A DNA stretch of 5,099 nt from Clostridiales bacterium (lineage in GTDB: Bacteria > Bacillota > Clostridia > Oscillospirales > CAG-272), in the NCBI GenBank assembly GCA_016280525.1, contig JAEEGW010000060.1:1-5099 (forward strand), written 5' to 3'. Each line of letters opens with the position of its first letter. Position 1 is the stretch's first letter. Position numbers and translations under genes: made by a program. Under the pieces are notes generated by a model. It did not search any database. It saw nothing but the letters and a program-made list of their open reading frames with translations, and was not told the origin of the DNA. Below are positions 1-4,945 of this stretch, one piece after another.

Positions 1-2
1 CA

Positions 3-311
3 AGCAACTATAACACACGTCCCGAAATAAATCTTAAGGCGGTGCAAACAACGAAAACAAAGCTGATATACAGCGCGTCTTTCAAAGATATTCACGAAAG
101 CGACAAAAGCTATGATTATAAGTTTGAACTTGTTGACGGCAGGTGGGTATTTACGAGATTTGAGCTGCCGAAATATCTATACCACAAAGACGTGATAAAA
201 GAAGATTTTGCGTCGCCTATGACGGCGGACGCACCTGTCATAGCCGTCTGCGTTCTGGCGATATCCGCGGTCGCCGCGGCGGTGATTTTTAAGAAAAAGA
301 GAGGGATTTGA
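3..311 (+). CDS. C-terminal part of an exported IseA-like protein with a degenerate sorting tail (5' end outside window)
   Basis: The reading frame is open from base 3 back to the window edge, so the GTG at 42 is an internal valine and the true start lies upstream. About 102 residues are visible. The YDYKFE...GRWVFTRF segment (nt 111-164) matches the corresponding part of the gene at 1280 (YDYKFE...GDFVLTNY), so the two are paralogues. The tail reads SPMTAD (nt 213-230), then APVIAVC, a hydrophobic stretch and KKKR, which is the layout of a C-terminal cell-wall sorting signal. The motif is degenerate compared with NPQTSD in the next two genes, so anchoring by sortase is uncertain and the tail may act only as a membrane anchor. 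The ectodomain pattern resembles the IseA/YoeB family of DL-endopeptidase inhibitors, an assignment made from memory of the family. The stop is 3 nt before the next ATG, which suggests a shared transcript and coupled translation. Confidence 0.8.
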   Translation, partial: SNYNTRPEINLKAVQTTKTKLIYSASFKDIHESDKSYDYKFELVDGRWVFTRFELPKYLYHKDVIKEDFASPMTADAPVIAVCVLAISAVAAAVIFKKKRGI

Positions 312-314
312 ATT

Positions 315-1124
315 ATGAAGAAGTTGATAGCCGCTTTATTGATTTTTTGTTTTGTTTCAGTCTTTTCCGCCGGCGTCACGGCGACGGCTTCAGAGGATTA
401 TGATATTGACGAAGTCGCCGATCTCATTGCGAGGTGGGAAATGCTCTATCTGAAATACGTTGATACAGAGGATTTTTACGAGGTGCTTTCGGATGAAGGT
501 GAACTGAATATAATTGCAAAAGATTATATTTGTAGAATTATAGGAACGCCGTGGCAAGAAAAAACGGGTAATGACTATATGGAATATGACGATCGTTTAA
601 TAGTTATAAACAGCGACGGATATGATAAAACGCTTTTGTTGTTTGAAACCGTTTTTGATAAAGATACCGCGAAAAAAGCGTTAAATAACAGCAATCTTAT
701 ATTTGACGATACAAATACGTATTTGTCGTCCGTCGTATGCTCGGGAGCCGCAAAGCCGGTCATAAATTACAAAATAGACGAACGGGTCAGATCCCGTGAG
801 GTAAAAGAATTGAAAGACAGATTAACGCTCACACAGATTGAGGACGGCAAAATACGTGTGGATTTCGTTTATTATCTGCGAGGTGAGGAAGAAAACAGTT
901 CTTTGATAATAAAAAAGACGGACGGCGGATACCGCGTATGCGAGCTTGACGGATTACTGTTCAAAGAGGACACACTTGCGAATGAAGGTTACAGAAAATA
1001 CCGTCTTGTGGAAAACGATTTCAACCCCAACCCCCAAACCTCCGACGCACCGGTCATAGCTGTCTGTGCTCTGGCGATATCCTCGGCGGCGGCAATAGTA
1101 CTTTTGAAAAAGAAAAAGAATTAG
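315..1124 (+). CDS. Exported NPQTSD-tailed surface protein, distant IseA-like paralogue
   Basis: The product has 269 residues. A signal peptide is clear: MKKL, a hydrophobic core at about residues 4-19, and an ATA-S site suggesting cleavage after residue 25. The ectodomain spans about residues 27-238. Its TLLLFETVFDKDTAKKAL segment (106-123) resembles the MKNYLLSYFSPETVDEIM segment of the gene at 1280, a pattern seen in IseA-like proteins (a short helix, then an F-x-x-E/D-T-V/A turn), but the remainder is divergent. The tail is NPQTSD (239-244), about 20 hydrophobic residues containing one Cys, and KKKKN, which fits a sortase sorting signal close to the class B NPQTN form. Protein type and location are well supported. 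The function as a cell-wall hydrolase modulator is inference. The ATG at 315 is chosen because it gives the signal peptide and lies behind an AGAGAGGG stretch in the end of the preceding gene. Composition appears more A/T-rich than yifB. Confidence 0.88.
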   Translation: MKKLIAALLIFCFVSVFSAGVTATASEDYDIDEVADLIARWEMLYLKYVDTEDFYEVLSDEGELNIIAKDYICRIIGTPWQEKTGNDYMEYDDRLIVINSDGYDKTLLLFETVFDKDTAKKALNNSNLIFDDTNTYLSSVVCSGAAKPVINYKIDERVRSREVKELKDRLTLTQIEDGKIRVDFVYYLRGEEENSSLIIKKTDGGYRVCELDGLLFKEDTLANEGYRKYRLVENDFNPNPQTSDAPVIAVCALAISSAAAIVLLKKKKN

Positions 1125-1159
1125 CGTAACTCCTTCCGTCTCGTCGTACCGCCAACCCA

Positions 1160-1231
1160 CCTCCCTCAAAGAGGGAGGCGATTTTAAGGCTCCCTCTTTG
1201 AGGGAGCTGTCAGCAAAGCTGACTGAGGGAG
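1160..1231. repeat. Clustered palindromic repeat (three hairpins) between the second and third surface-protein genes
   Basis: Three perfect hairpins lie in a row: an 8-bp stem with loop AAA (1160-1178), an 8-bp stem with loop TTT (1189-1207), and a 6-bp GTCAGC/GCTGAC stem with loop AAA (1209-1223). A further GAGGGAG (1225-1231) can replace the right arm of the second. The 17-nt cores at 1161-1177 and 1190-1206 are exact reverse complements, so they can also form one long hairpin with a 12-nt loop. The CTCCCTC...GAGGGAGCTGTCAGC...GCTGAC...GAGGGAG form is one I recognise as a widespread intergenic repeat in gut Clostridia. No T-run follows, so it is not a canonical intrinsic terminator. It may stabilise or attenuate the mRNA between the two genes. 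Confidence 0.85.
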
Positions 1232-1279
1232 TTTATTCCGTATTTATACAGTACGTGAGATAAAATAAGGAGAATTGTT

Positions 1280-1984
1280 ATGAAAAGAATTATACCATTT
1301 GTTTTGATCTTGATTTTTGCTTTTTCGCTTAACTCGACAGCGGCTAAAAATATAACCGACGAAGAAATAAAAGAACGTTTTCTGCACGCGGCGTGGGCAT
1401 ACGCGTGGTGGTACGGGGATTCCGATATGGATGTGGAGAACGAATTGAACGGATTGACGCGTATTGAATACCCGTCCGACGTTGAAAACTTTATTGAAGT
1501 TCAAACAGACGGAATCTATACCTATAAGTTTTATATTGTTCCGTTTGAGGAAATCAATACAAAAGAAAAGATGAAAAATTATCTTCTGTCGTATTTTTCA
1601 CCCGAAACAGTTGATGAAATAATGAAAAAAGATATGCCGTTCAAGGAGGGGGAAAACGGGTACCTATACAAAATGCCCGGATATGTCAGACAGTTGTCCG
1701 GTCCACAGGTTTATGAACCGTCAGATTATGAAATAATATCAAAAACGGATAAAAAAATCGTTTTGCGCGTTTATCCCGATAAAAAGAATTACCCCGATAA
1801 ATACTACGATTATAAATTTGAGAAAAACGATAACGGGGATTTTGTACTGACAAATTATATCTGTTACAGATATATACTCAATATGGAAAACCCCCAAACC
1901 TCCGACGCGCCGGTGATAGCCGTATGCGCGCTGGCAATATCCGCGGTCGCCGCGGCGGTGATTTTGAAAAAGAAAAGATATTAA
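1280..1984 (+). CDS. Exported NPQTSD-tailed surface protein with an IseA-like domain
   Basis: The product has 234 residues. It starts with a signal peptide (MKRIIPFVLILIFAF, probable cleavage near residue 22 after STAA). The ectodomain runs from about 25 to 200: an aromatic-rich helix AAWAYAWWYG (37-46), MKNYLLSYFSPETVDEIM (98-115), a DYEIISKTDKKIVLRV strand region, YDYKFE (176-181) and FVLTNY (188-193). This order is what I know from IseA-like proteins (PF15486-type), secreted inhibitors of DL-endopeptidase autolysins in Bacillus. The family call is moderate and no inhibition can be read from sequence. The tail is NPQTSD (204-209), 20 hydrophobic residues and KKKRY, a sorting signal. The start is fixed by AGGAG at 1268-1272, 7 nt before the ATG. 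It lies downstream of two related genes, separated by a hairpin-rich spacer. No convincing promoter of its own is visible, so read-through is possible. Confidence 0.9.
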   Translation: MKRIIPFVLILIFAFSLNSTAAKNITDEEIKERFLHAAWAYAWWYGDSDMDVENELNGLTRIEYPSDVENFIEVQTDGIYTYKFYIVPFEEINTKEKMKNYLLSYFSPETVDEIMKKDMPFKEGENGYLYKMPGYVRQLSGPQVYEPSDYEIISKTDKKIVLRVYPDKKNYPDKYYDYKFEKNDNGDFVLTNYICYRYILNMENPQTSDAPVIAVCALAISAVAAAVILKKKRY

Positions 1985-1998
1985 CTCTTTCCGTCGTA

Positions 1999-2020
1999 GG
2001 GCGGGGGCTTGCTCCCGCCG
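1999..2020 (-). repeat. GC-rich hairpin unit, related to the GACC/GGTC units but in opposite orientation
   Basis: GGCGGGGGC (2000-2008) pairs with GCTCCCGCC (2011-2019) around a TT loop, with one G-T pair. It is preceded by GTAGGG, the reverse complement of the CCCTAC that closes the GACC/GGTC units further right. That suggests the same repeat class with a different stem sequence, read from the other strand. The link between the two is inference from the shared end and hairpin layout. Confidence 0.55.
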
Positions 2021-2027
2021 CATTCAT

Positions 2028-2201
2028 GCCCCCTCAATCTTTAAAGATTGTGGGAGGGGTAAGAGGGGTTTGGGGAGTTTTGAGGGGTGGGCACTTCCCC
2101 AAACAAATCGTCGGCGAAGCCGACACCGGTTTTTATTCTTTATTCTCTATTCTTTCTTCTTTATTCTTTATTCTTTACGGACGACCGATGGTCGCCCCTA
2201 C
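2028..2201 (+). repeat. Composite intergenic repeat module, copy 1
   Basis: From left to right: GCCCCCT with a perfect 16-nt palindrome caatctttaaagattg (2035-2050); a G-rich stretch with four G-runs (2052-2075); GAGGGGTGGG; a GTCGGC-GAA-GCCGAC hairpin (2110-2124) followed by ACCGG; a pyrimidine tract built of TTCTTTA-like units (2130-2176); and a GACC/GGTC hairpin unit ending in CCCCTAC (2178-2201). The same order recurs in the second module. It is non-coding and transposase-free. Such units are familiar in gut Clostridia intergenic DNA but their function is unknown to me. Confidence 0.8.
2052..2075 (+). other. Possible G-quadruplex, module 1
   Basis: Four runs of at least three G (2052-2054, 2056-2059, 2065-2068, 2072-2075) are separated by loops of 1, 5 and 3 nt, which satisfies the usual G3+ N1-7 pattern on the plus strand. 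Folding is a prediction only. Confidence 0.5.
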
Positions 2202-2233
2202 AACGGGACGTCGAGTCACCACCCTATACCGCC

Positions 2234-2259
2234 TCTGAATTCTTAGTTCTGAATTCTTA
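2234..2259 (+). repeat. Short direct repeat tctgaattctta in the linker between the two modules
   Basis: The 12-nt sequence tctgaattctta occurs at 2234-2245 and again at 2248-2259, a 14-nt period, and is followed by a further ATTC. It contains the GAATTC palindrome. It forms the linker between the two composite modules and does not resemble a promoter or operator that I can name. Confidence 0.6.
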
Positions 2260-2265
2260 ATTCGC

Positions 2266-2434
2266 GCCCCCTCAGATTTTAAATCTGTGGGAGGGGACAG
2301 GGGGGTATGGGGGGTGGCGCGGTACGCGCCGTGAGGGGTGGGAACCCACCATATTCGTCGGCTTCGCCGACACCGGTTTTTATTCTTTATTCTTTCTTCT
2401 TTATTCTTTGCGGACGACCGATGGTCGCCCCTAC
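2266..2434 (+). repeat. Composite intergenic repeat module, copy 2
   Basis: It has the same component order as the module at 2028-2201: GCCCCCT with a palindrome CAGATTT-T-AAATCTG (2273-2287); G-runs (2289-2314); GAGGGGTGGG; a GTCGGC-TTC-GCCGAC hairpin (2357-2371) followed by ACCGG; a pyrimidine tract (2377-2409); and a GACC/GGTC unit (2411-2434). The palindrome differs in sequence yet keeps its symmetry, as expected if structure rather than sequence is kept. The hairpin loop is TTC instead of GAA, the reverse complement. Extra sequence GGCGCGGTACGCGCC, itself a palindrome-like element, sits at about 2316-2330. Confidence 0.8.
2289..2314 (+). other. Possible G-quadruplex, module 2
   Basis: G-runs at 2289-2291, 2293-2296, 2300-2305 and 2309-2314 are separated by loops A, ACA and TAT. 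This is a strong match to the short-loop quadruplex pattern, and it occupies the same place in the module as the G-runs at 2052-2075. Confidence 0.6.
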
Positions 2435-2453
2435 GTTGATTTGTTTGTTTTCA

Positions 2454-2477
2454 CGGACGACCGATGGTCGCCCCTAC
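2454..2477 (+). repeat. Third copy of the GACC/GGTC hairpin unit
   Basis: This 24-nt unit is identical to 2178-2201 and 2411-2434. Each has CGACC-GAT-GGTCG as a 5-bp hairpin, extended by a GG/CC pair after one mismatch, and ends in CCCCTAC. This copy stands alone, 19 nt after the end of the second module and without the preceding parts, so the unit can exist independently. Confidence 0.9.
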
Positions 2478-2497
2478 AATAATTTGTTTTACCCGGA

Positions 2498-2531
2498 CGC
2501 CTGATTAGGAATCGGCGCGTTTTTTGTTTTT
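2498..2531 (+). terminator. Probable Rho-independent terminator upstream of yifB
   Basis: CGCC-T-GATT (2498-2506) pairs with AATC-GGCG (2510-2517) around an AGG loop, with one bulged T. It is followed by CG and a T-rich tail TTTTTTGTTTTT (2520-2531). It would end any transcript from the surface-protein genes and so insulate the yifB promoter just downstream. If so, the upstream transcript has a 3' untranslated region of roughly 500 nt packed with hairpins. Confidence 0.65.
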
Positions 2532-2556
2532 ATACAGAATAATTCTTATTTTTGTG

Positions 2557-2585
2557 TTGATTATTTTGTAATTATATGCTATAAT
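2557..2585 (+). promoter_or_regulatory. Sigma-A-type promoter for yifB-purC
   Basis: A -35 hexamer TTGATT (2557-2562, 4 of 6 to TTGACA) and a perfect -10 TATAAT (2580-2585) are separated by 17 nt. An extended -10 TG lies at 2577-2578. Transcription would start near 2592, giving a leader of about 20 nt that holds the AGGAG site at 2601-2605. No operator-like repeat is visible around it. Confidence 0.8.
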
Positions 2586-2613
2586 ATCAAAAATTGCAAA
2601 AGGAGAGATCGAT

Positions 2614-4149
2614 ATGTTGGCGACTGTTTATACGTGCGGACTGCGCGGTATTGACGGATATACCGTTACCGTTGAGTGCAGCAGTGCGCCGACGCTGCCG
2701 TTTTTTGAAATAGTCGGCTTACCGGACACGGCGATAAAAGAGTCAAAAGAGCGTATAAACGCCGCCGTTATGAATTCCGGTATGGTCTTTCCGCAAAGCG
2801 GCCTGACGGTCAATCTCGCGCCCGCGGACAGGAAAAAAGAGGGCTCTTCCTACGATATAGCGATAGCCGTCGCCGTGCTGGCAGCGGCAGAGATAATAAG
2901 CCCTCTCGTTGATTTTTCAAATATGTGCTTTATAGGCGAGCTGTCGCTGTCCGGCGATCTGCGCCCGGTAAGAGGCGCCTTATGTATGGCTGCGGCGGCG
3001 AAAGCCGCGGGACTTACCGAAATATTCGTCGCGCCGGAGAACGCGAAGGAAGCGTCCGTCGTTGAAGGTCTGACGATCTACCCGGCAAAGAGCCTGTACG
3101 ATATAATAACGCATCTTAACACGGACAACAAGATAACTCCGGTCAAGTTCAACGGCGATCTGTTCAAAAATTCGTTTACGGATTTTCCGATAGATTTCGC
3201 GGACGTCAAAGGACAGGAGACCGCAAAGCGCGCGATAGAAGTCGCGGTCACCGGCGGTCACAATATCCTGCTCATCGGCCCTCCCGGCACGGGCAAAAGT
3301 ATGCTGGCTAAACGCATACCGACCATAATGCCGGAGATGAGCTTTGACGAGGCGATAGAATCAACAAAGATACATTCCGTGGCCGGCACTTTGCCGCCTG
3401 ACACTTCACTTCTCACACAGCGGCCTTTCCGCTCCCCGCATCACACTATGTCAAGCGCCGGACTCTCCGGCGGCGGTCAGATACCGACGCCCGGCGAGAT
3501 ATCGCTTGCGCACAACGGCGTGCTGTTTTTGGACGAGCTGCCCGAATTCTCACGTCCGGCCATGGAAGCGATGAGACAACCGCTTGAGGACGGACGCGTG
3601 ACGATAACGCGCGTGAACGGGAAACTGTCTTTCCCGAGCAAATTCATGCTCGTCTGCGCGATGAACCCGTGCAAATGCGGCTATTTCGGCTCATCCGTGC
3701 GCCGCTGTACCTGCACGCCGCAGGAGATAAGAAAATATCTGTCAAGGATATCCGGTCCTCTGCTTGACAGGATAGACATACAGGTCGAAATGCCGTCGCT
3801 GTCGTTTGAAGAGCTGGCGAAAAAACCGGACGGCGAGACGTCGGCGACGATACGCGAGCGGATAAACAAAGCGCGTGCGTTCTCCGCGGAGCGCAACAAG
3901 GCGTCCGGCATAACGTGCAACGCGCAGATGACAAGCTCGCAGATAAGAAAATACTGCAACGTATCGGCAGAGGGCAAAAAGATACTGAAAGCCGCGTTTG
4001 AAAAGCTCGGTCTGTCCGCCAGAGGATACGACAGGATACTGCGCGTAGCCCGCACCGTGGCGGATATGGACGGCTCCGAGCAGATAACGGATTTTCACAT
4101 AGCACAGGCGGTGAGCATGCGCTCGCTTGACCGCAAATACTGGCAATAA
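2614..4149 (+). CDS. comM: YifB/ComM family Mg-chelatase-like AAA+ ATPase
   Basis: The product has 511 residues, full length for the family. It has an N-terminal ChlI-like domain (about 20-140, with FFEIVGLPDTAIKESKERINAA and VNLAPADRKKEGSSYDIAIA), an AAA+ Mg-chelatase core (about 190-395) and a C-terminal Mg-chelatase domain (about 405-505). Visible motifs are Walker A GPPGTGKS (222-229), Walker B VLFLDE (303-308) and GPLLDRID (381-388). Cysteines 353, 355, 365 and 367 form a CxC-x9-CxC cluster that may bind a metal. ComM from Vibrio is a hexameric helicase that drives branch migration during natural transformation. It is not a chelatase subunit despite the name. A role in recombining incoming DNA is inferred from the family. 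The ATG is fixed by AGGAG at 2601-2605 (8-nt spacing) and the typical MLATVYTCGLRGIDGY start. purC follows after 23 nt. No dprA lies next to it, unlike some other genomes. Confidence 0.96.
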   Translation: MLATVYTCGLRGIDGYTVTVECSSAPTLPFFEIVGLPDTAIKESKERINAAVMNSGMVFPQSGLTVNLAPADRKKEGSSYDIAIAVAVLAAAEIISPLVDFSNMCFIGELSLSGDLRPVRGALCMAAAAKAAGLTEIFVAPENAKEASVVEGLTIYPAKSLYDIITHLNTDNKITPVKFNGDLFKNSFTDFPIDFADVKGQETAKRAIEVAVTGGHNILLIGPPGTGKSMLAKRIPTIMPEMSFDEAIESTKIHSVAGTLPPDTSLLTQRPFRSPHHTMSSAGLSGGGQIPTPGEISLAHNGVLFLDELPEFSRPAMEAMRQPLEDGRVTITRVNGKLSFPSKFMLVCAMNPCKCGYFGSSVRRCTCTPQEIRKYLSRISGPLLDRIDIQVEMPSLSFEELAKKPDGETSATIRERINKARAFSAERNKASGITCNAQMTSSQIRKYCNVSAEGKKILKAAFEKLGLSARGYDRILRVARTVADMDGSEQITDFHIAQAVSMRSLDRKYWQ

Positions 4150-4172
4150 TACTAAAACGGAGGAAATATATT

Positions 4173-4889
4173 ATGACAAAAGGAAAACAGTTATACGAAG
4201 GCAAAGCCAAAAAAGTGTTTGAAACGGATAACGATGAATATCTTATCGTTTCCTACAAGGATGACGCAACGGCGTTCAACGGGCTGAAAAAAGGCACGAT
4301 AGCCGGCAAAGGCGTTATAAACAACCAGATGAGCAACCGTCTGATGAAGCTGCTTGAAACGAAAGGCGTACCCACGCATTTCGTAGAAGAGTTATCGGAG
4401 CGCGAGACGGTGGTGCGCCGCGTAAAGATCGTACCGCTTGAGGTCATAGTAAGAAATATATCCGCAGGTTCGTTTTCAAAAAGATACGGCGTTGAAGAAG
4501 GCATCGTATTTGACAAGCCGACCGTTGAATTCTCATACAAAAACGACGAGCTGGGCGATCCGCTTTTGAATGACGATCACGCGATAGCCCTGAAGCTTGC
4601 GACGGAAGAAGAAATTGCGATAATAAAGAAATACGCGCTTAAAGTTGACGAGGTATTAAGCGAATTCTGGGCGGGCTGCGGCGTCACGCTCGTTGACTAC
4701 AAGCTTGAGTTCGGCAAATTATCCGACGGTACTATAATCTTGGCGGACGAGATAAGCCCGGACACCTGCCGTCTCTGGGACAGCAAAACGAAAGAAAAGC
4801 TTGACAAAGACCGTTTCCGCCGCGACATGGGCGGAGTTGAAGACGCTTACGCGGAAATAATGCGCCGCTTGAACAACGCGCTTAAATGA
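4173..4889 (+). CDS. purC: Phosphoribosylaminoimidazole-succinocarboxamide synthase (SAICAR synthetase)
   Basis: The cytosolic enzyme joins CAIR and L-aspartate using ATP to give SAICAR, a step of de novo purine synthesis. The 238 residues match the usual length of the bacterial single-domain enzyme. Recognisable signatures are LYEGKAKKVF (7-16, nucleotide-binding N-terminus), PLEVIVRNISAGS (88-100), LADEISPDTCRLWD (190-203, including the conserved acidic and substrate-contact stretch) and KDRFRRDMGG towards the end. All are intact. The start follows GGAGG at 4159-4163 with 9-nt spacing. It lies 23 nt after yifB with no promoter or terminator between, so it is probably cotranscribed. Other pur genes are not adjacent, at least on the sides visible here. 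No purine riboswitch or PurR box is evident upstream. Transcription probably ends at the hairpin at 4901-4933. Confidence 0.97.
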   Translation: MTKGKQLYEGKAKKVFETDNDEYLIVSYKDDATAFNGLKKGTIAGKGVINNQMSNRLMKLLETKGVPTHFVEELSERETVVRRVKIVPLEVIVRNISAGSFSKRYGVEEGIVFDKPTVEFSYKNDELGDPLLNDDHAIALKLATEEEIAIIKKYALKVDEVLSEFWAGCGVTLVDYKLEFGKLSDGTIILADEISPDTCRLWDSKTKEKLDKDRFRRDMGGVEDAYAEIMRRLNNALK

Positions 4890-4900
4890 TTTTAAGACAT

Positions 4901-4933
4901 AAAAAACAGACTGATTTGTTCAGTCTGTTTTTT
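4901..4933. terminator. Bidirectional Rho-independent terminator between converging genes
   Basis: AAAAAACAGACTGA (4901-4914) pairs perfectly with TCAGTCTGTTTTTT (4920-4933) around a TTTGT loop. The A-run and T-run flanks give a U-tract on either strand. It lies 11 nt after the purC stop and 12 nt beyond the stop of the minus-strand gene, so it can end both transcripts. Confidence 0.93.
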
Positions 4934-4945
4934 GTTTGCTTATGC

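Larger units (their letters stand above)
1985..2613. other. Gene-free repeat-rich intergenic region
   Basis: About 630 nt lie between the last surface-protein gene and yifB, and I see no credible gene in them. Open frames here (1924-2238 and 2307-2504) read through the repeats, lack convincing start context, and encode the same RPMVAP peptide wherever the GACC/GGTC unit falls. In order the region holds: an inverted-orientation hairpin unit (1999-2020), composite module 1 (2028-2201), a linker with a 12-nt direct repeat (2234-2245 and 2248-2259), composite module 2 (2266-2434), a lone terminal unit (2454-2477), a terminator (2498-2531) and the yifB promoter (2557-2585). Confidence 0.85.

Noticed and set aside
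42..44. GTG at 42 as the start of the first gene
   Set aside because: The frame is open upstream to the window edge, there is no Shine-Dalgarno site before it, and the product would lack the signal peptide that its paralogues have.
1232..1266. Promoter for the third surface-protein gene (TAAAAT at 1261-1266 as -10)
   Set aside because: No acceptable -35 hexamer is found at 16-18 nt spacing, and A/T-rich matches to a -10 are expected by chance here.
1924..2238. 104-residue plus-strand open frame overlapping the end of the third surface-protein gene
   Set aside because: It begins inside the sorting-tail codons in another frame and then translates palindromes and the pyrimidine tract. Its RPMVAP peptide is just the GACC/GGTC repeat unit, a common spurious prediction.
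2178..2477. CRISPR array from the three identical 24-nt units
   Set aside because: Spacing is irregular (209 and 19 nt between units), the intervening DNA is itself repetitive, and there are no cas genes.
2307..2504. 65-residue plus-strand open frame in the second repeat module
   Set aside because: It consists entirely of repeat units, with no ribosome binding site of note, and contains the same repeat-derived peptide twice.
3644..4210. 188-residue and other minus-strand frames opposite yifB
   Set aside because: They are antisense shadows of a clearly conserved gene, rich in Arg, Ser and Cys, with no recognisable domain or start signal.
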